Assembly: GCA_027924645.1 (NCBI GenBank)
Contig: BSBN01000494.1
Location: forward strand, 692,001-756,000
Direction of reading: 5' to 3'
DNA length: 64,000 bases
DNA from: Cunninghamia lanceolata
Taxonomy: Eukaryota; Streptophyta; Pinopsida; Cupressales; Cupressaceae
A program made the position numbers and the translations under genes. Below are positions 44,548-54,798 of this stretch, in pieces (the first letter of the stretch is position 1; each line of letters opens with the position of its first letter). The notes below the pieces were generated by a model. It ran no database searches. It was not told the origin of the DNA and saw only the letters and a list, made by a program, of their open reading frames with translations.

Positions 44548-44921
44548 TGTTGAGATTATAAAACAAAGTGAAACAGAGAAATTCACACACACATACTTAG
44601 AATGAAAAACAAACACCAGATATAATGTGGTTCACCTGCATAGCAGGCTACGTCCATACTGAATGGGATATCCCCAGAAATATATATAATCTCTCTGTTA
44701 AAGTTTACATACACCAGCCTTTACTATGGCTGTTCAGAACCGAAACTCTTTCAGCTTCAATACACTGCACAGCAGAGAAGCGATCTCCAATAGAAATAGG
44801 CAAAGCAGTTGCAAACTATTTTTAAGTTACTTTGCAGTTTCGTAAGTTACTTGGTAACTTCCAACCGGTTCCGTTACATGGAGACCACGTGGTGTGGTGA
44901 GTGGGCTTCACCGCCCTAACA
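44548..44921 (-). repeat. Copia-4 3' LTR
   Basis: Starts TGTTGAGATTATAAAAC and ends CGCCCTAACA. The polypurine tract (- strand CTTCAAGTGGGAGTT) abuts it at 44922-44936. Confidence 0.95.
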
Positions 44922-44959
44922 AACTCCCACTTGAAGACCAGTCACCAACAGAGAAGAGC

Positions 44960-45779
44960 TACAACTGAGAGATACCCCAAGATAGACAAATCACGGACGA
45001 ACAAGACCGAGAGAAGCTCGGCAGAAAAAGAACTTCTCTCGTTTGATGACCTTTGTCAGGGCATCCGCCGGATTCTGGTCGGTATGAATTTTATCCAGCT
45101 TAAGTTTACCGTCATTAACAATGTGACAAATGAAGTGGTATTTAATTTCTATGTGCTTAGTGCGGCTATGAAAAGCGGTGTCCTTAGCCAAATGAATGGC
45201 ACTGGCACTGTCACAAAACAAGGTAAGCATGGAAGGCTGACCCCATCACTCACCAAGCACACGCTGTAACCATATCAGTTCCTTGGCTGCCTCAGTGAGA
45301 GAAACATATTCTTCTTCAGTTGAGGAAAGAGCAACCACCGGTTGCAAATGAAAGACCCAGCTAATCGCTGCCTCGGCAAATGTGAAGACATAACTAGAAG
45401 TGGACCTCCGCTTGTCTAAATCACCAGCCATGTTGGAATCGGCATAACCACACAGTTGAGTGGCATGCCCGGCAAAATGGAGCACAAAGTCAGATGTCCC
45501 TTTCAAATAGCGAAGGATCCATTTAACCACTTGCCAATGGGGTTTGCCCGGATTACTCATAAAGCGGCTGACAACTCCCACTGCATGGGCAATGTCAGGA
45601 CGAGTAGCAACCATGGCATACATGAGGCTGCCTACCGCGGAGGAGTATGGAATATCAACCATGTCATCTTCTTCATCCAGAGTGGAGGGACACATAATAG
45701 AAGACAAACGGAAATGATCAGCCAAGGGGATACAAACAGACTTGGCATTCGACATATTGAACTTATTTAGCACTTTCAA
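44960..45779 (-). pseudogene. Copia-4 RNase H and RT C-terminus
   Basis: The - strand frame 45246-45779 runs from MKVLNKFNMSNAKSV through VVSRFMSNPGKPHWQVVKW to YADSNMAGDLDKRRSTSSYV and VVALSSTEEEYVSLTEAAKE. After one TGA it continues in 44991-45230 with LFCDSASAIHLAKD and SRTKHIEIKYHFI. Catalytic acidic residues D, E and D are all present. Confidence 0.93.
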
Positions 45780-45815
45780 AATGTATTTTTCTTGTGATAA
45801 TATGAGTTCCCTCTT

Positions 45816-46530
45816 CTACCTATTGCGGATTATATTTATGCCAAGAATTTTCTTCGCTGCCCCTAAATCTTTCATGGCAAAACAAAGTGCTAATTGTTTC
45901 TTCAATGCTTGGACAAGCTGCATACTGGGACCGGCAACAAGCATATCATCAACATATAATAGCAGAATGACGAACTCACCATTGGGAAACCGTTTATAAT
46001 ACACATAGGGATCTGATTCACAGCGAATGAAATTGTGTTGAATCATGAAGTTATCAAATTTCAAATATCATTGGTGCGGGGCTTGCTTCAGCCCATACAA
46101 ATTGCGTTTCAATCGGCAATATAGATGTTCTTTGCCCTTTTCAAAGAAACTGTTAGGCTGTTCCATATATAGTTCCTCATCAATGTCACCATGAAGGAAC
46201 GCTGTTTTAACATCTAGTTGCTCCAGTTCAAGGTCCAAAACAACAACCATCCCTAACACCAAATGAATGGTTGTCATTTTGACTATAGGAGAGAAGATTT
46301 CATTGAAATCAATGCCATGCTGCTGACCAAAACCTTTCACAACTACTCTAGCCCTGAACCGTTTTGTCCCATCAACTTCATCTTTCACATGGTAAACCCA
46401 TTTGTTTTTTAGTGGTTTACGGTTGGGAGGCAGAGGTACAAGATCCCATGTGTCATTAGAGCTTAATGCTCTCAATTCTTCATGCATAGCAGCCATCCAT
46501 TTGGTAGAGTTAACATCATTGCAAGCTTGT
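45816..46530 (-). pseudogene. Copia-4 reverse transcriptase core
   Basis: 46068-46496 has NKWVYHVKDEVDGTKRFRA, GIDFNEIFSPIVKMTTIH, LDVKTAFLHGDIDEELYME and [16 protein letters not shown] single stop, W to TGA, separates it from 45816-46064, which carries LLLYVDDMLVAGPS. All key RT residues, including YVDD, are intact. Confidence 0.94.
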
Positions 46531-47136
46531 TGGAATGTCTGAGGCTCTGGATGGGTAGTCTGAAACTTAGAAAGAAGACATTCATAGTCATCAAACCGGT
46601 GTGGACGCCGTCTTTCTCAAGTGGACCGCTGAGGATGAGGTCCCTGTGTATCATCCAAAATAGTATCCCTCTCAGAAGATGAAGGACCAGGCTTGGGGCT
46701 CTGAGGGGAAATATCTGAAAGAGGCAGAGGAGACTGGACGGCATTGGGAGGGAAAACGACAGTTGTGTCTGTGGGACCCACAGAGTCCTGAGTATTAGGG
46801 GAAAGTGGCAGAGGGAAAGAAACACCTGTGGGATCTTCTGAGCGTGGAGGAAGCAATGGTGGCGGATCTCCTGAACTCAGAGGATGATGGGTCTGAAGGA
46901 TGCTGCGGTGGCTAGGTGACTAAGCGTTGACCAACAGCACCATTGGATGGAGAGTAAGAAGGAGGCATCACTGTAGAAGAAGTGGAAATGGAGGGAGCAA
47001 ACCGAACATATTTTCTCTTTGATGAAGCAGAAGTGGAGCCATTTCCAAACAGATCAAAGGGAACATAATCATTAGAAGCATGTGGCTATTTGGGCAAACC
47101 TGAAAAAGACCATTCACTGAACACAACATCACAACT
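46531..47136 (-). pseudogene. Copia-4 integrase-RT linker
   Basis: Proline/serine-rich linker (for example FPLPLSPNTQDSVGPTDTT) in shifting frames. This is normal low-complexity spacing between integrase and RT, with frameshifts near 46620 and 46850. Confidence 0.75.
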
Positions 47137-48279
47137 TCAAATAACTTTCACTGCAGTTGGATCCCAGAGATGAAAACCAAATTGATCCTCACCGTACCCC
47201 AGAAAAATACACTTCTTCGAGTGAAAATCCAGTTTAGTGCGCTGTTCTTTTAGAATGTGGACAAACACATTGCAGCCAAAAACTCGCAAATGATTTAGAG
47301 AAATCCTCTTACCAGTCCACCTTTCTTCCAAAATGTCGAAGTCAAGACGTAATGAGGGAGCACGATTAATAAGATAAACAGCAGTGTTGCATGCCTTAGC
47401 CCAAAATTCTTTGCCCAGCCTGGCATTGGAGAGCATACAACGGGCTCTCTCCAAAATTGTCCGGTTCAACCTCTCAGCGGCACCATTTTCTTGAGGGGTG
47501 AATGAGACTACTTTGATCTGTCGAATACCTTGGTCTGTACAGAAATTGTCAACATCCAATGAGCAAAACTCACCACCATTGTCAGTTTTAAGACATTTAA
47601 TCTTATGACCACTTTGATTTTCAACAAGAGCTTTAAACATTTTAAATTTTGAAAAAACCTCAGATTTCTTATTCAGCATATAGATCCAAATTTTACGTGT
47701 GCAATCATAAAAAAAAGTGACAAAGTAGTTTGCACCACCAAAAGAAGTTACCTCCATCAGACCAAAGACGTCTGAATGCACAAGTTGTAAAGGAGATGAT
47801 TTGGTTTCTTGACCTGTCCACAAAAAATTGGTTCGATGTTGTTTACGATATAAACAATGCTCACATAAAGACAAATCAATTGATTTAAGAATCGGAAGCT
47901 GATTCCTTTGTAACATGACTTCGAGCCCCTTCTTGCTCATATGCCCAAGACGCCAATGCCAAAGTTCGGCACCACTGTCCATAAAAGCCATTGCTGCTCC
48001 CACTTCACCATTACACTCTAAGACATATAAACTCCCTAATTTCATGCCTTTTGTTAAAACCAACTGACCTTTGGTTACTTTCCAAGAGTCAAGTGAAAAG
48101 TTTACATTAAAGCCTTGAGCATAGAGCTGACTAACAGAAATCAGATTGCGTTTAAGAGAGGGCACATGTCGAACATCTTTCAAAATTAGTTTACTACCAT
48201 TTGTCAAAAATAAAAGAACATCACCTTTCCCTACAATCTCACATTCTTTATTATCTCCAAGAAATACTTGTCCAAACAT
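47137..48279 (-). CDS. Copia-4 integrase, 380-codon open frame
   Basis: The frame starts within the protease C-terminal region (VFLGDNKECEIVGKGDV). It continues through GAG-pre-integrase with the HHCC zinc site (LWHWRLGHMSKKGLEVM ... LCEHC) and into the DDE core: VHSDVFG, CLKTDNGGEF and TPQENGAAERLNRT, so all three catalytic acids are present. The C-terminal part has RVFGCNVFVHI and KKCIFLGYGEDQFGFHLWDP. Integrase inserts the cDNA copy into host DNA. The frame is uninterrupted but is cut off from gag and RT by stops. The ATG is internal to the polyprotein and not a natural start. Confidence 0.93.
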   Translation of the reverse strand: MFGQVFLGDNKECEIVGKGDVLLFLTNGSKLILKDVRHVPSLKRNLISVSQLYAQGFNVNFSLDSWKVTKGQLVLTKGMKLGSLYVLECNGEVGAAMAFMDSGAELWHWRLGHMSKKGLEVMLQRNQLPILKSIDLSLCEHCLYRKQHRTNFLWTGQETKSSPLQLVHSDVFGLMEVTSFGGANYFVTFFYDCTRKIWIYMLNKKSEVFSKFKMFKALVENQSGHKIKCLKTDNGGEFCSLDVDNFCTDQGIRQIKVVSFTPQENGAAERLNRTILERARCMLSNARLGKEFWAKACNTAVYLINRAPSLRLDFDILEERWTGKRISLNHLRVFGCNVFVHILKEQRTKLDFHSKKCIFLGYGEDQFGFHLWDPTAVKVI

Positions 48280-49291
48280 ACCTTCATGATAGTTGATAAA
48301 GGCATCTCAACATGGAGTGGCACGGAAGGAAGCACTAGAGTCAAGGATCCATGAGTTTGCTATTGTGTCACTAGCAGATAAAATCAGAATACCATCATCA
48401 ACCGTATTGACTTCATTGGTACGAACCTTGTCTTGAGTCTTTTTGTAGTTCCAACATTGTTTCTTGGTATGACCGGATTTGCCACAGAACCAACAAGCAT
48501 CCGGTCTCCCTCTAGACTTCGAACGTTTTACTAATTTTGACCACCTTCTATCCTTATACCTTCCTCTATCTTGACTCCTACCTCTATTCTCTGTACTAAC
48601 AGCCATTAGGGCTTCACCACTTGTTCTGTGCTGCCCTCTTCTCATGTCTTCGTTTAGCAATGTGGTTGCAACATCATCATACCGTAACATGGTTTCCTTT
48701 TTCTTATCCTTTCCTTCTACGGATCTAGATTTTCTGGATACCGAGTTATTTATAGTCATTATCACATTTCCCAACTATTGGGAAGAGAACATAACAATAA
48801 CATAGCTCTCATTTCCTCTTCTATGTTGACATCTACTGAGAGTAATTGACTAATGACTACATTGAACTCATTAAGATGATTTGACATGCTAGTTCCTTCT
48901 TTCATTTTTAAATTTACTAATTTTTTCAACAAAAATACCTGATTCGTTGCAGAAGCTCATTCATACATGTCACATAATTTCTCCTAGATTTGTTTGGCCA
49001 TTGTCTCCATAGCCACATTGAATAATACATTGCTTGACAGAGATAAGATAATAGTGGTTGTTGCTTTTTGGTCCAAGATGTCCATTCTGCATCTGACATT
49101 GTCTCTGGTTTGCTCTTTTTTCCTTGGAGTGCAATAGCTAAGTCCTTTTGAATCAGGAGAGCACGTATTTGGAGTTTCCACAGTCCAAAATTTTGTTCGA
49201 AATTTTTTTCTATTTTCCATTTATCAGAATCCTCCATTCTGATCAAGGATTCTAGAATCCTTAGCAAATGAAGTGCTCTCACAATCCTCAT
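48280..49291 (-). pseudogene. Copia-4 gag and protease N-terminus
   Basis: The - strand shows MEDSDKWKIEKN, FGLWKLQIRALLIQKDLAIAL, then a frameshift, LSLSSNVLFNVAMETMAKQI, and the CCHC knuckle CWFCGKSGHTKKQC (about 48460-48500). The protease motif is WILDSSASF, in which D remains but the G of DSG is S. Two frameshifts and a few stops break gag. Confidence 0.92.
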
Positions 49292-49327
49292 TAAAATTCT
49301 TTGATACTCACAACCCTTAGCAAATTG

Positions 49328-49340
49328 CTCTGATACTAGT
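49328..49340 (-). promoter_or_regulatory. Primer-binding site of copia-4
   Basis: The - strand sequence after the 5' LTR is ACTAGTATCAGAGC, an initiator tRNA-Met-type site with one or two mismatches. Confidence 0.85.
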
Positions 49341-49717
49341 TGTTGAGATTATAAAACAGAGTGAAACAGAGAAATTCACACACACATACTTAGAATGAAA
49401 AACAAACACCAGATATAACGTGGTTCACTTGCATAGCAGGCTACGTCCACATTGAATGGGATATCTCCAGAAATATATATATAATCTCTCTGTTAAAGTT
49501 TACATACACATAGCCTTTACTATGTCTGTTCAAAACTGAAACTCTTTCAGCTTCAATATGTTGCACAGCAAAGAAGCGATCTCCAACAGAAATAGGCAAA
49601 GCAGTTGAAAACTATTTTTAAGTTACTTTGCAGTTTCATAAGTTACTTGGTAACTTCCAACCGGTTTCGTTACATGGAGACCACGTGGTGTGGTGAGTGG
49701 GCTTCACCGCCCTAACA
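49341..49717 (-). repeat. Copia-4 5' LTR
   Basis: The 377-bp partner of 44548-44921 is followed by the AAAAG duplication. It contains a TATATATATAATC run near 49478-49492 whose length differs by 2 bp between the LTRs. Confidence 0.95.
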
Positions 49718-49722
49718 AAAAG

Positions 49723-52700
49723 TCCATTCATCTTCAGCATGGAGGTAAGATGCTTCAGATTTGTTGCATTCCATTATAATTGCTTATTCTTAGACAATTG
49801 ATCTCATATTCTGATGCCAGATATCTCATCGAACTTGGTTTATTGGCGTCACAAGGATCGCTAACCACATTATGGCCAATATTGGATTGGAGAGTTTGAT
49901 AAAACCCAAACCAGGATTACAGATATTTTTAGGGTTATAGATCTCGTTTTCGTTGGGGGGCAAATTTGGTAGAAGTTAAATTTCTGTTTACTAACGAAGA
50001 TCTGAAATTCTCCTAGAATTTCTATAAGGTGGTTCAGACAAGTTAGGATGGCCAAGCTTGCCGCTGCTGGCTCGACGCATGGCTCTCTGAACGCATAGTC
50101 TCAATATAACTATAAAGATAATTTACTCTAGAAGCGAACAAGAATTGATATGTTTTTCAGGATTTTGACCTTGGGGTATTGCCAATTTGCCATGATAGGT
50201 TCATCAATTTGCCGCTTCATAAATAGATTTTTATTTTAAGAGCAATTGATTTCTATTTTTACAGCAATTCCATTCATTGGTAAGCTGAAACAGTTTTTTA
50301 ATTGTCAGTTGTTCATATTTTTGGGAAAGCTGATGGATTTTTTTAATCAACAATTGAGCTACACTATTTTTATGTAATGCCTATTTCTAATATTTTGACA
50401 AATTTGTTTGTGCTATGTTCATCATTTGAGCTTTTTAATGAATTGAAATTCTGGGTCATAGGAACTAATAGATACAACCTTGATTTCTGAGAATGTGGAT
50501 TGCGTAGGCTAATCAAATCAACACTGGCTTGAACCAAATTTTTTGAAATAAGTTTGATGCGCACTTCAAAGAAAGGTAAGTTGCCATTGACGTGTAGACT
50601 GGGAGTAAATTAGTCATGCACTCGTGACCCACCACACATGAATTAATTGGATGTGGGGTCAACTTAGGTCATGGCCAAGGAACAAGGGTAATGTTCAAAA
50701 ACCATTTAGTATGTTGGATATTATAATATAATATTTAATATCTTATATTATAGGATATTTCATTGTCACTTTAAGTATGATCAACATTCCATTCATATTG
50801 CAATCTATATGAATTCTTTGTCAAATTGCACCTTGGGATGCAAGATGCAATTCAATGGGAGTTATTTAGAAAAGGCTCACATTGTGCTTCGTATTTGTCT
50901 TTAATTTTTGTAATTGTGTGGCATATTTTTTAGTGAAATAGTATTATATATTATTGTAATGGTGAAATTTGTGTACTTATATTTTTTATTTAGTTTTTGT
51001 TTATTTTGATAGAGTGACTTCATACATTTATATGGTGTAATTCTATATAAAGTTGGGCCTCTTCCCCCTATGCTATTTATTTGTCTCATGACACACATTC
51101 CTACACATTTATCTCTTGCCTTATCCATACATGCACATTCTAATAGATTCCCCAATCATGTAGTAATTATCCCTATTCATGCATGTATCCCTATGCATCT
51201 GTTGCCTACCATAATCTGAGCCCATTACTTGGGTCATTTCTATGGGTGCAAGGTTAACCCTATGTCCATGAACTTGACCCTCAAAATTTTAAAATTCAAA
51301 TTCGATTTTGGCAAGCTCCCATTGATTCCTTTCTTGTCTAAGGCTAACTTAACACGAGTTTACATGATTTGTTGATATGTTCTTATATTTGAAGGCATTC
51401 GGTTATATCCATTTGTCATCCTTTCAACTCTAACCATTCTAAGTATTATCGTTCATATTTAATGAAGGAAACATTGTAGTTTGGTGCTCTAAAATATATC
51501 TAGATTTGCACATTTATCCTAGGAGTATCTACATGGTTGAGAATTGTTTTCTTCGATCTTTTACGCACATTTCCAAGGGTTGACCTATGCAAACATATTC
51601 CCTTGTGTCATAACAACACTTCTTCAAAGGTATTTTTAAATACCACTAGTCTTGTATAACAAAAAAGTTAGAGAATGTAGAGATGAATCAAGTGATTCCA
51701 AAAACAAAAGCATAAAGGCTACCAAATCATTTTTGTGGGTGCAAGACATTTCTAGGGTACAAATTTATCGCTGATCCACAAACTCGAGCCCACATAGTGC
51801 AAACTAATTGGCTAGATCTCAAGGCAAGCTATAGAATGCCATATTACCATTTCCAAGCTTGAGGCATCTCAAATTCAATGCATCAATAGAAAACTTATTA
51901 ATCTTCCTTGAACATAGAGCTAAGTAACTTTATTTATCACATTTTCTTTCCATACTTTAGCATTTATTAATTCATAATACATTAGCGCATAATATCATCA
52001 TTTGTTAATTTAGGTTAGTGTGTGCTTATTTGTATGCATTTGATTGGATTAGCCTAGATTGAACTTAGGAAAATTTTATTTTCCTTTACATTTTGGTAAA
52101 TTCATCCATATTTACACCAGCCAGGGTTTACATTTGAGCTACATGTTCATTGATTTTCAGACATTTTAGATATGGTACTACTATATGATTTTATTATATA
52201 ATTAGATTTCCTAGGGTTTTATCTATATATGATTATGTATTTTGATTAGGGTTTGGGTTCTATAGTAGTTTATCTCTTTTCCCACCCTCTCACCCTAGGA
52301 TATTTTATCATTATGGCTTCTTTTATATCTAGTTCGTTGCAAAATGTAATCTATATTAATTTGGGCTTCAGGTAATGGATCAACAATTGCACTTCAGGTA
52401 ATGGATAAACAACCGCATTTTGATGTATTAGAAATCTTTTACATATTTATTTGCATACTGAAAATTCAAAATGTTTTGAAGTTCTAAATTCCATAAATGT
52501 TCAAAGACAGTGGAATCATTATTAGGGTTCCTCATAGAACCACTTGCGTTCTTTGTTTCCCTTAGGATTTGATTAGTGCGCATAGTTATCTGTTGCATGC
52601 ATGTAGAATTCTTAAGTATGAAAATTTTTTAGATGCCTCAAAGACAGGTGTTACTCAAGAAGCAATGCAGGGTGTTGTCACAAAACTAGTAAAGCCATAA

Positions 52701-53020
52701 CAAAACAAGAAGCCAGACAAATCTTAGGTGCCTGTGAACACACTTCATGGGAAGAAATTTTGCAAGTTAGTTGGAAAGTTCTAATCACATGATAATTAAA
52801 TTTTAACAGAGTATGAATGAGTAGATGTGCTTATGTCCTAACAATGCATTTTTCTATGTTACTTGAATTTGATAGCTAACTCTTGTTGCTTTAATATATT
52901 GATGGACATTCAGTACTTCAAGTGCAGTAGTGCTTTTGTCTAATAAACAGATTATGACCTAAACATTTCAGTTTGGTTTTTTAGGCACCTTTAAATTTGT
53001 AAATTTCATCTGTCTGATCC
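49723..53020. other. No gene seen
   Basis: AT-rich DNA without recognised coding motifs. A 26-bp unit CTTCAGGTAATGGATMAACAA is duplicated at 52365-52412, and a TATTATA-rich palindromic patch lies at 50718-50752. Confidence 0.45.
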
Positions 53021-53021
53021 T

Positions 53022-53073
53022 ATCGGCTACTCTGTTGCGTACATATTCAGTGCAACTGTTAGTATTACTTAAT
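53022..53073 (+). repeat. Terminal-like motif CCTATCGGCTA...GTTGCG...GTGCAAC
   Basis: CCTATCGGCTACTCTGTTGC, an AT-rich spacer, then GTGCAACT. A direct copy lies at 56826-56870 and an inverted, weaker copy at 54762-54798. GTTGCG and GTGCAAC are themselves inverted, giving a small stem. Confidence 0.6.
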
Positions 53074-53180
53074 TAGCCAATAGGCTATTAGTGGGAGCTT
53101 TCTGCTCCAGGAAAAATCAGACGCTGAAATTGTCGGATGCCGGAAAATCGTCCGACACCAGAAAAGTTTGTCGTTGTGCC
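53074..53180 (+). repeat. Copy of the 44194-44300 motif
   Basis: TAGCCAATAGGCTATTAGTG and GGGAGCTTT, then TCGGATGCCGGAAAATCGTC, match 44194-44300 with substitutions and fewer GC-rich units. Confidence 0.75.
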
Positions 53181-53189
53181 ATTTTTTGT

Positions 53190-53868
53190 TTTCGTGGTGA
53201 CTGCCAGAAAATCATCATCTATGTGTGGAACAATCACATCAATGATTTTTCCATATGGGTGGGCAATGACATCTTCAACGCAGATGGAGAGGCGTGGAGA
53301 ATACAGAGAAAGATTGCAAGCTACGAATTCAATAGCAAATTGCTGTGTAATTTCATTGTCGATTGCGTGCAGGAAGAGACTACAGAGCATTTGCTGCCTC
53401 TGCTTTAGCAGGCTTGTCAAAGAGGGAGTTTCCTTGATTTCCAAGATGTCCTGCGCTGATTCTCGTTTGACAACATCTGCAAAGTGGAGTTCGGAATGGA
53501 TCCACACTGTCTCGACCTTAGCCTTCCGTAGTCTGAGTTTGCAGACGCCATGGATGTCGCAAGTCATTTGAGTTCCAAAAGAGCGCGATCTGTGATAAGC
53601 CTGGAGCGGAAACTCAAGCGGGCCTTCAACGTCGGCTCTGAAAAGATTCTTGCTAAAGCCGTCCGTGTTGTTCACGAGTTTGCCAGAGACATAATTCGTA
53701 AGAGAAGTGCGGAAGTAGATATGAAACCAGACCTGCTCTCAAGATTTCTACTACTCACTAATGGCAGCTTTGACGAGGAAGCTTTATGAGATATTGTGGT
53801 GAGTTTCGTATTGGCTGGCAGAGATACGACGGCTTCTGCGTCGACATGGTTCTTTTGGCTTGTATGAT
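53190..53868 (+). pseudogene. CYP94-like cytochrome P450 fragment
   Basis: One frame, broken by four stops (near 53406, 53457, 53526 and 53787), reads as the N-terminal half to I-helix of a P450. Blocks are IFNADGEAWRIQRKIASYEF, FIVDCVQEETTEHLLPLL, FSFDNICKVEFGMDPHCLDL, FNVGSEKILAKAVRVVHEFA, and the oxygen-binding I-helix VVSFVLAGRDTTASAS (about 53790-53850). CYP94/CYP86-clan enzymes hydroxylate fatty acids and jasmonate conjugates. The membrane anchor, the ExxR helix and the haem-cysteine loop are missing, so it cannot function. Intronless structure is normal for many CYP94 genes. Assignment to CYP94 rather than CYP86 is from memory of block wording. Confidence 0.82.
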
Positions 53869-54308
53869 TTTCCCAAATGGGTGGACTATACAATGATGTC
53901 ACCATCAATCATGCAAAGGCCATTGATTAATTTATGGTGTGGAAGATCGTACGACCCTCATAACTTCATTAGGTGTCAAAGCTCATTGTGATCTTGGGGT
54001 TTTGAGGACTGACATATGTTAATGAAAGATGAGATCTATGGTATTCGAAGGTCCTTTGTGCTCAAATAAAATATGGTAGGCTTTGTGATTGGTTTATGCA
54101 TGTTGAGTCTCATGTTCTTTATTTTGATTGAGCTCATTTTACATGTTGTATTGGTATGTGGTATCGATGACCAATTTTTTTGTGGGGCACTTATATGTGC
54201 ATAGATAATGTGATCAGAGGTGGGTGGAGCCAAGAGATCTTTTGATGAATTGTATGATTAGAGGGCCCTCAAAACTTTAAGAGGTGAGTTCTTGATGTGC
54301 CAGTGTGG

Positions 54309-54355
54309 GGTTGTGAGGATCATTCATCTCCTTTGAGATGAATGACCCTCACACC
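54309..54355. repeat. Near-perfect short hairpin
   Basis: GGTTGTGAGGATCATTCATC plus TC pairs with GAGATGAATGACCCTCACAC plus C around a 4-base CTTT loop, with one mismatch and one bulge. The loop is tight for a classic plant microRNA precursor. Confidence 0.85.
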
Positions 54356-54761
54356 TCTCGTGATATATTTTTCTATGTGTTAAGTGGGGGCCCCAAGGAC
54401 CATTAATTACACTAAGTTACGTGGAGAGGCGTACTACAGTTGTAGAAGGGTGGAGGAGAGAGCCCTCATTTTTTGGTTGTAAATAAAAACAAAAAAATGA
54501 AAAATAATTGGGAGAAGAGGACATGCATTGGGAATTAATTTGCAATTGCTAAAGAAAGTAAAGGCTACCCTCGCCAGAATGTAAAGGCCGCCAACATTAT
54601 TGTTGACATTCTTTTTAGTGTACACATCATTTATGTTTTTGGCGTTTCATTAATATATATGTTACACCCTTTAATTTAAATGCCACACATCCACACTTGC
54701 ACAATAATTGTTCAAAACAATCCAAGAATATATTTGTTGCACCTCACGTTTAGTTCTGCAA

Positions 54762-54798
54762 AAAATCTACGCGCAACGAATTCACCAATAGGGTCAAA
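54762..54798 (-). repeat. Inverted copy of the GTTGCG terminal-like motif
   Basis: TCTACGCGCAACGAATTCAC followed by CAATAGGG is, on the - strand, CCCTATTGGTGAATTCGTTG and so on, comparable with 56826 (CCCTATCGGCTATTTCGTTG). With 53022 it brackets the P450 fragment in inverted orientation. Confidence 0.5.

Larger units (their letters stand above)
44548..49717 (-). mobile_element. Copia-4: least decayed LTR retrotransposon
   Basis: The element is flanked by AAAAG (44543-44547 and 49718-49722). Its LTRs of 374 and 377 bp differ at roughly 18 positions by eye (about 95% identical). On the - strand it has gag, protease, integrase, RT and RNase H with long open frames, including 380 codons across the integrase. 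A few stops and frameshifts remain, so it is non-autonomous but young by the standards of this window. Confidence 0.96.

Noticed and set aside
49723..53020. Host gene interrupted by copia-4 (ATGGAGGTAAG near 49740 as exon end)
   Set aside because: A splice-like sequence alone, with no coding similarity on either side of the element.
53091..53571. ORFs on alternative frames and the - strand across the P450
   Set aside because: They are shadows; the P450 blocks all lie in one other frame.
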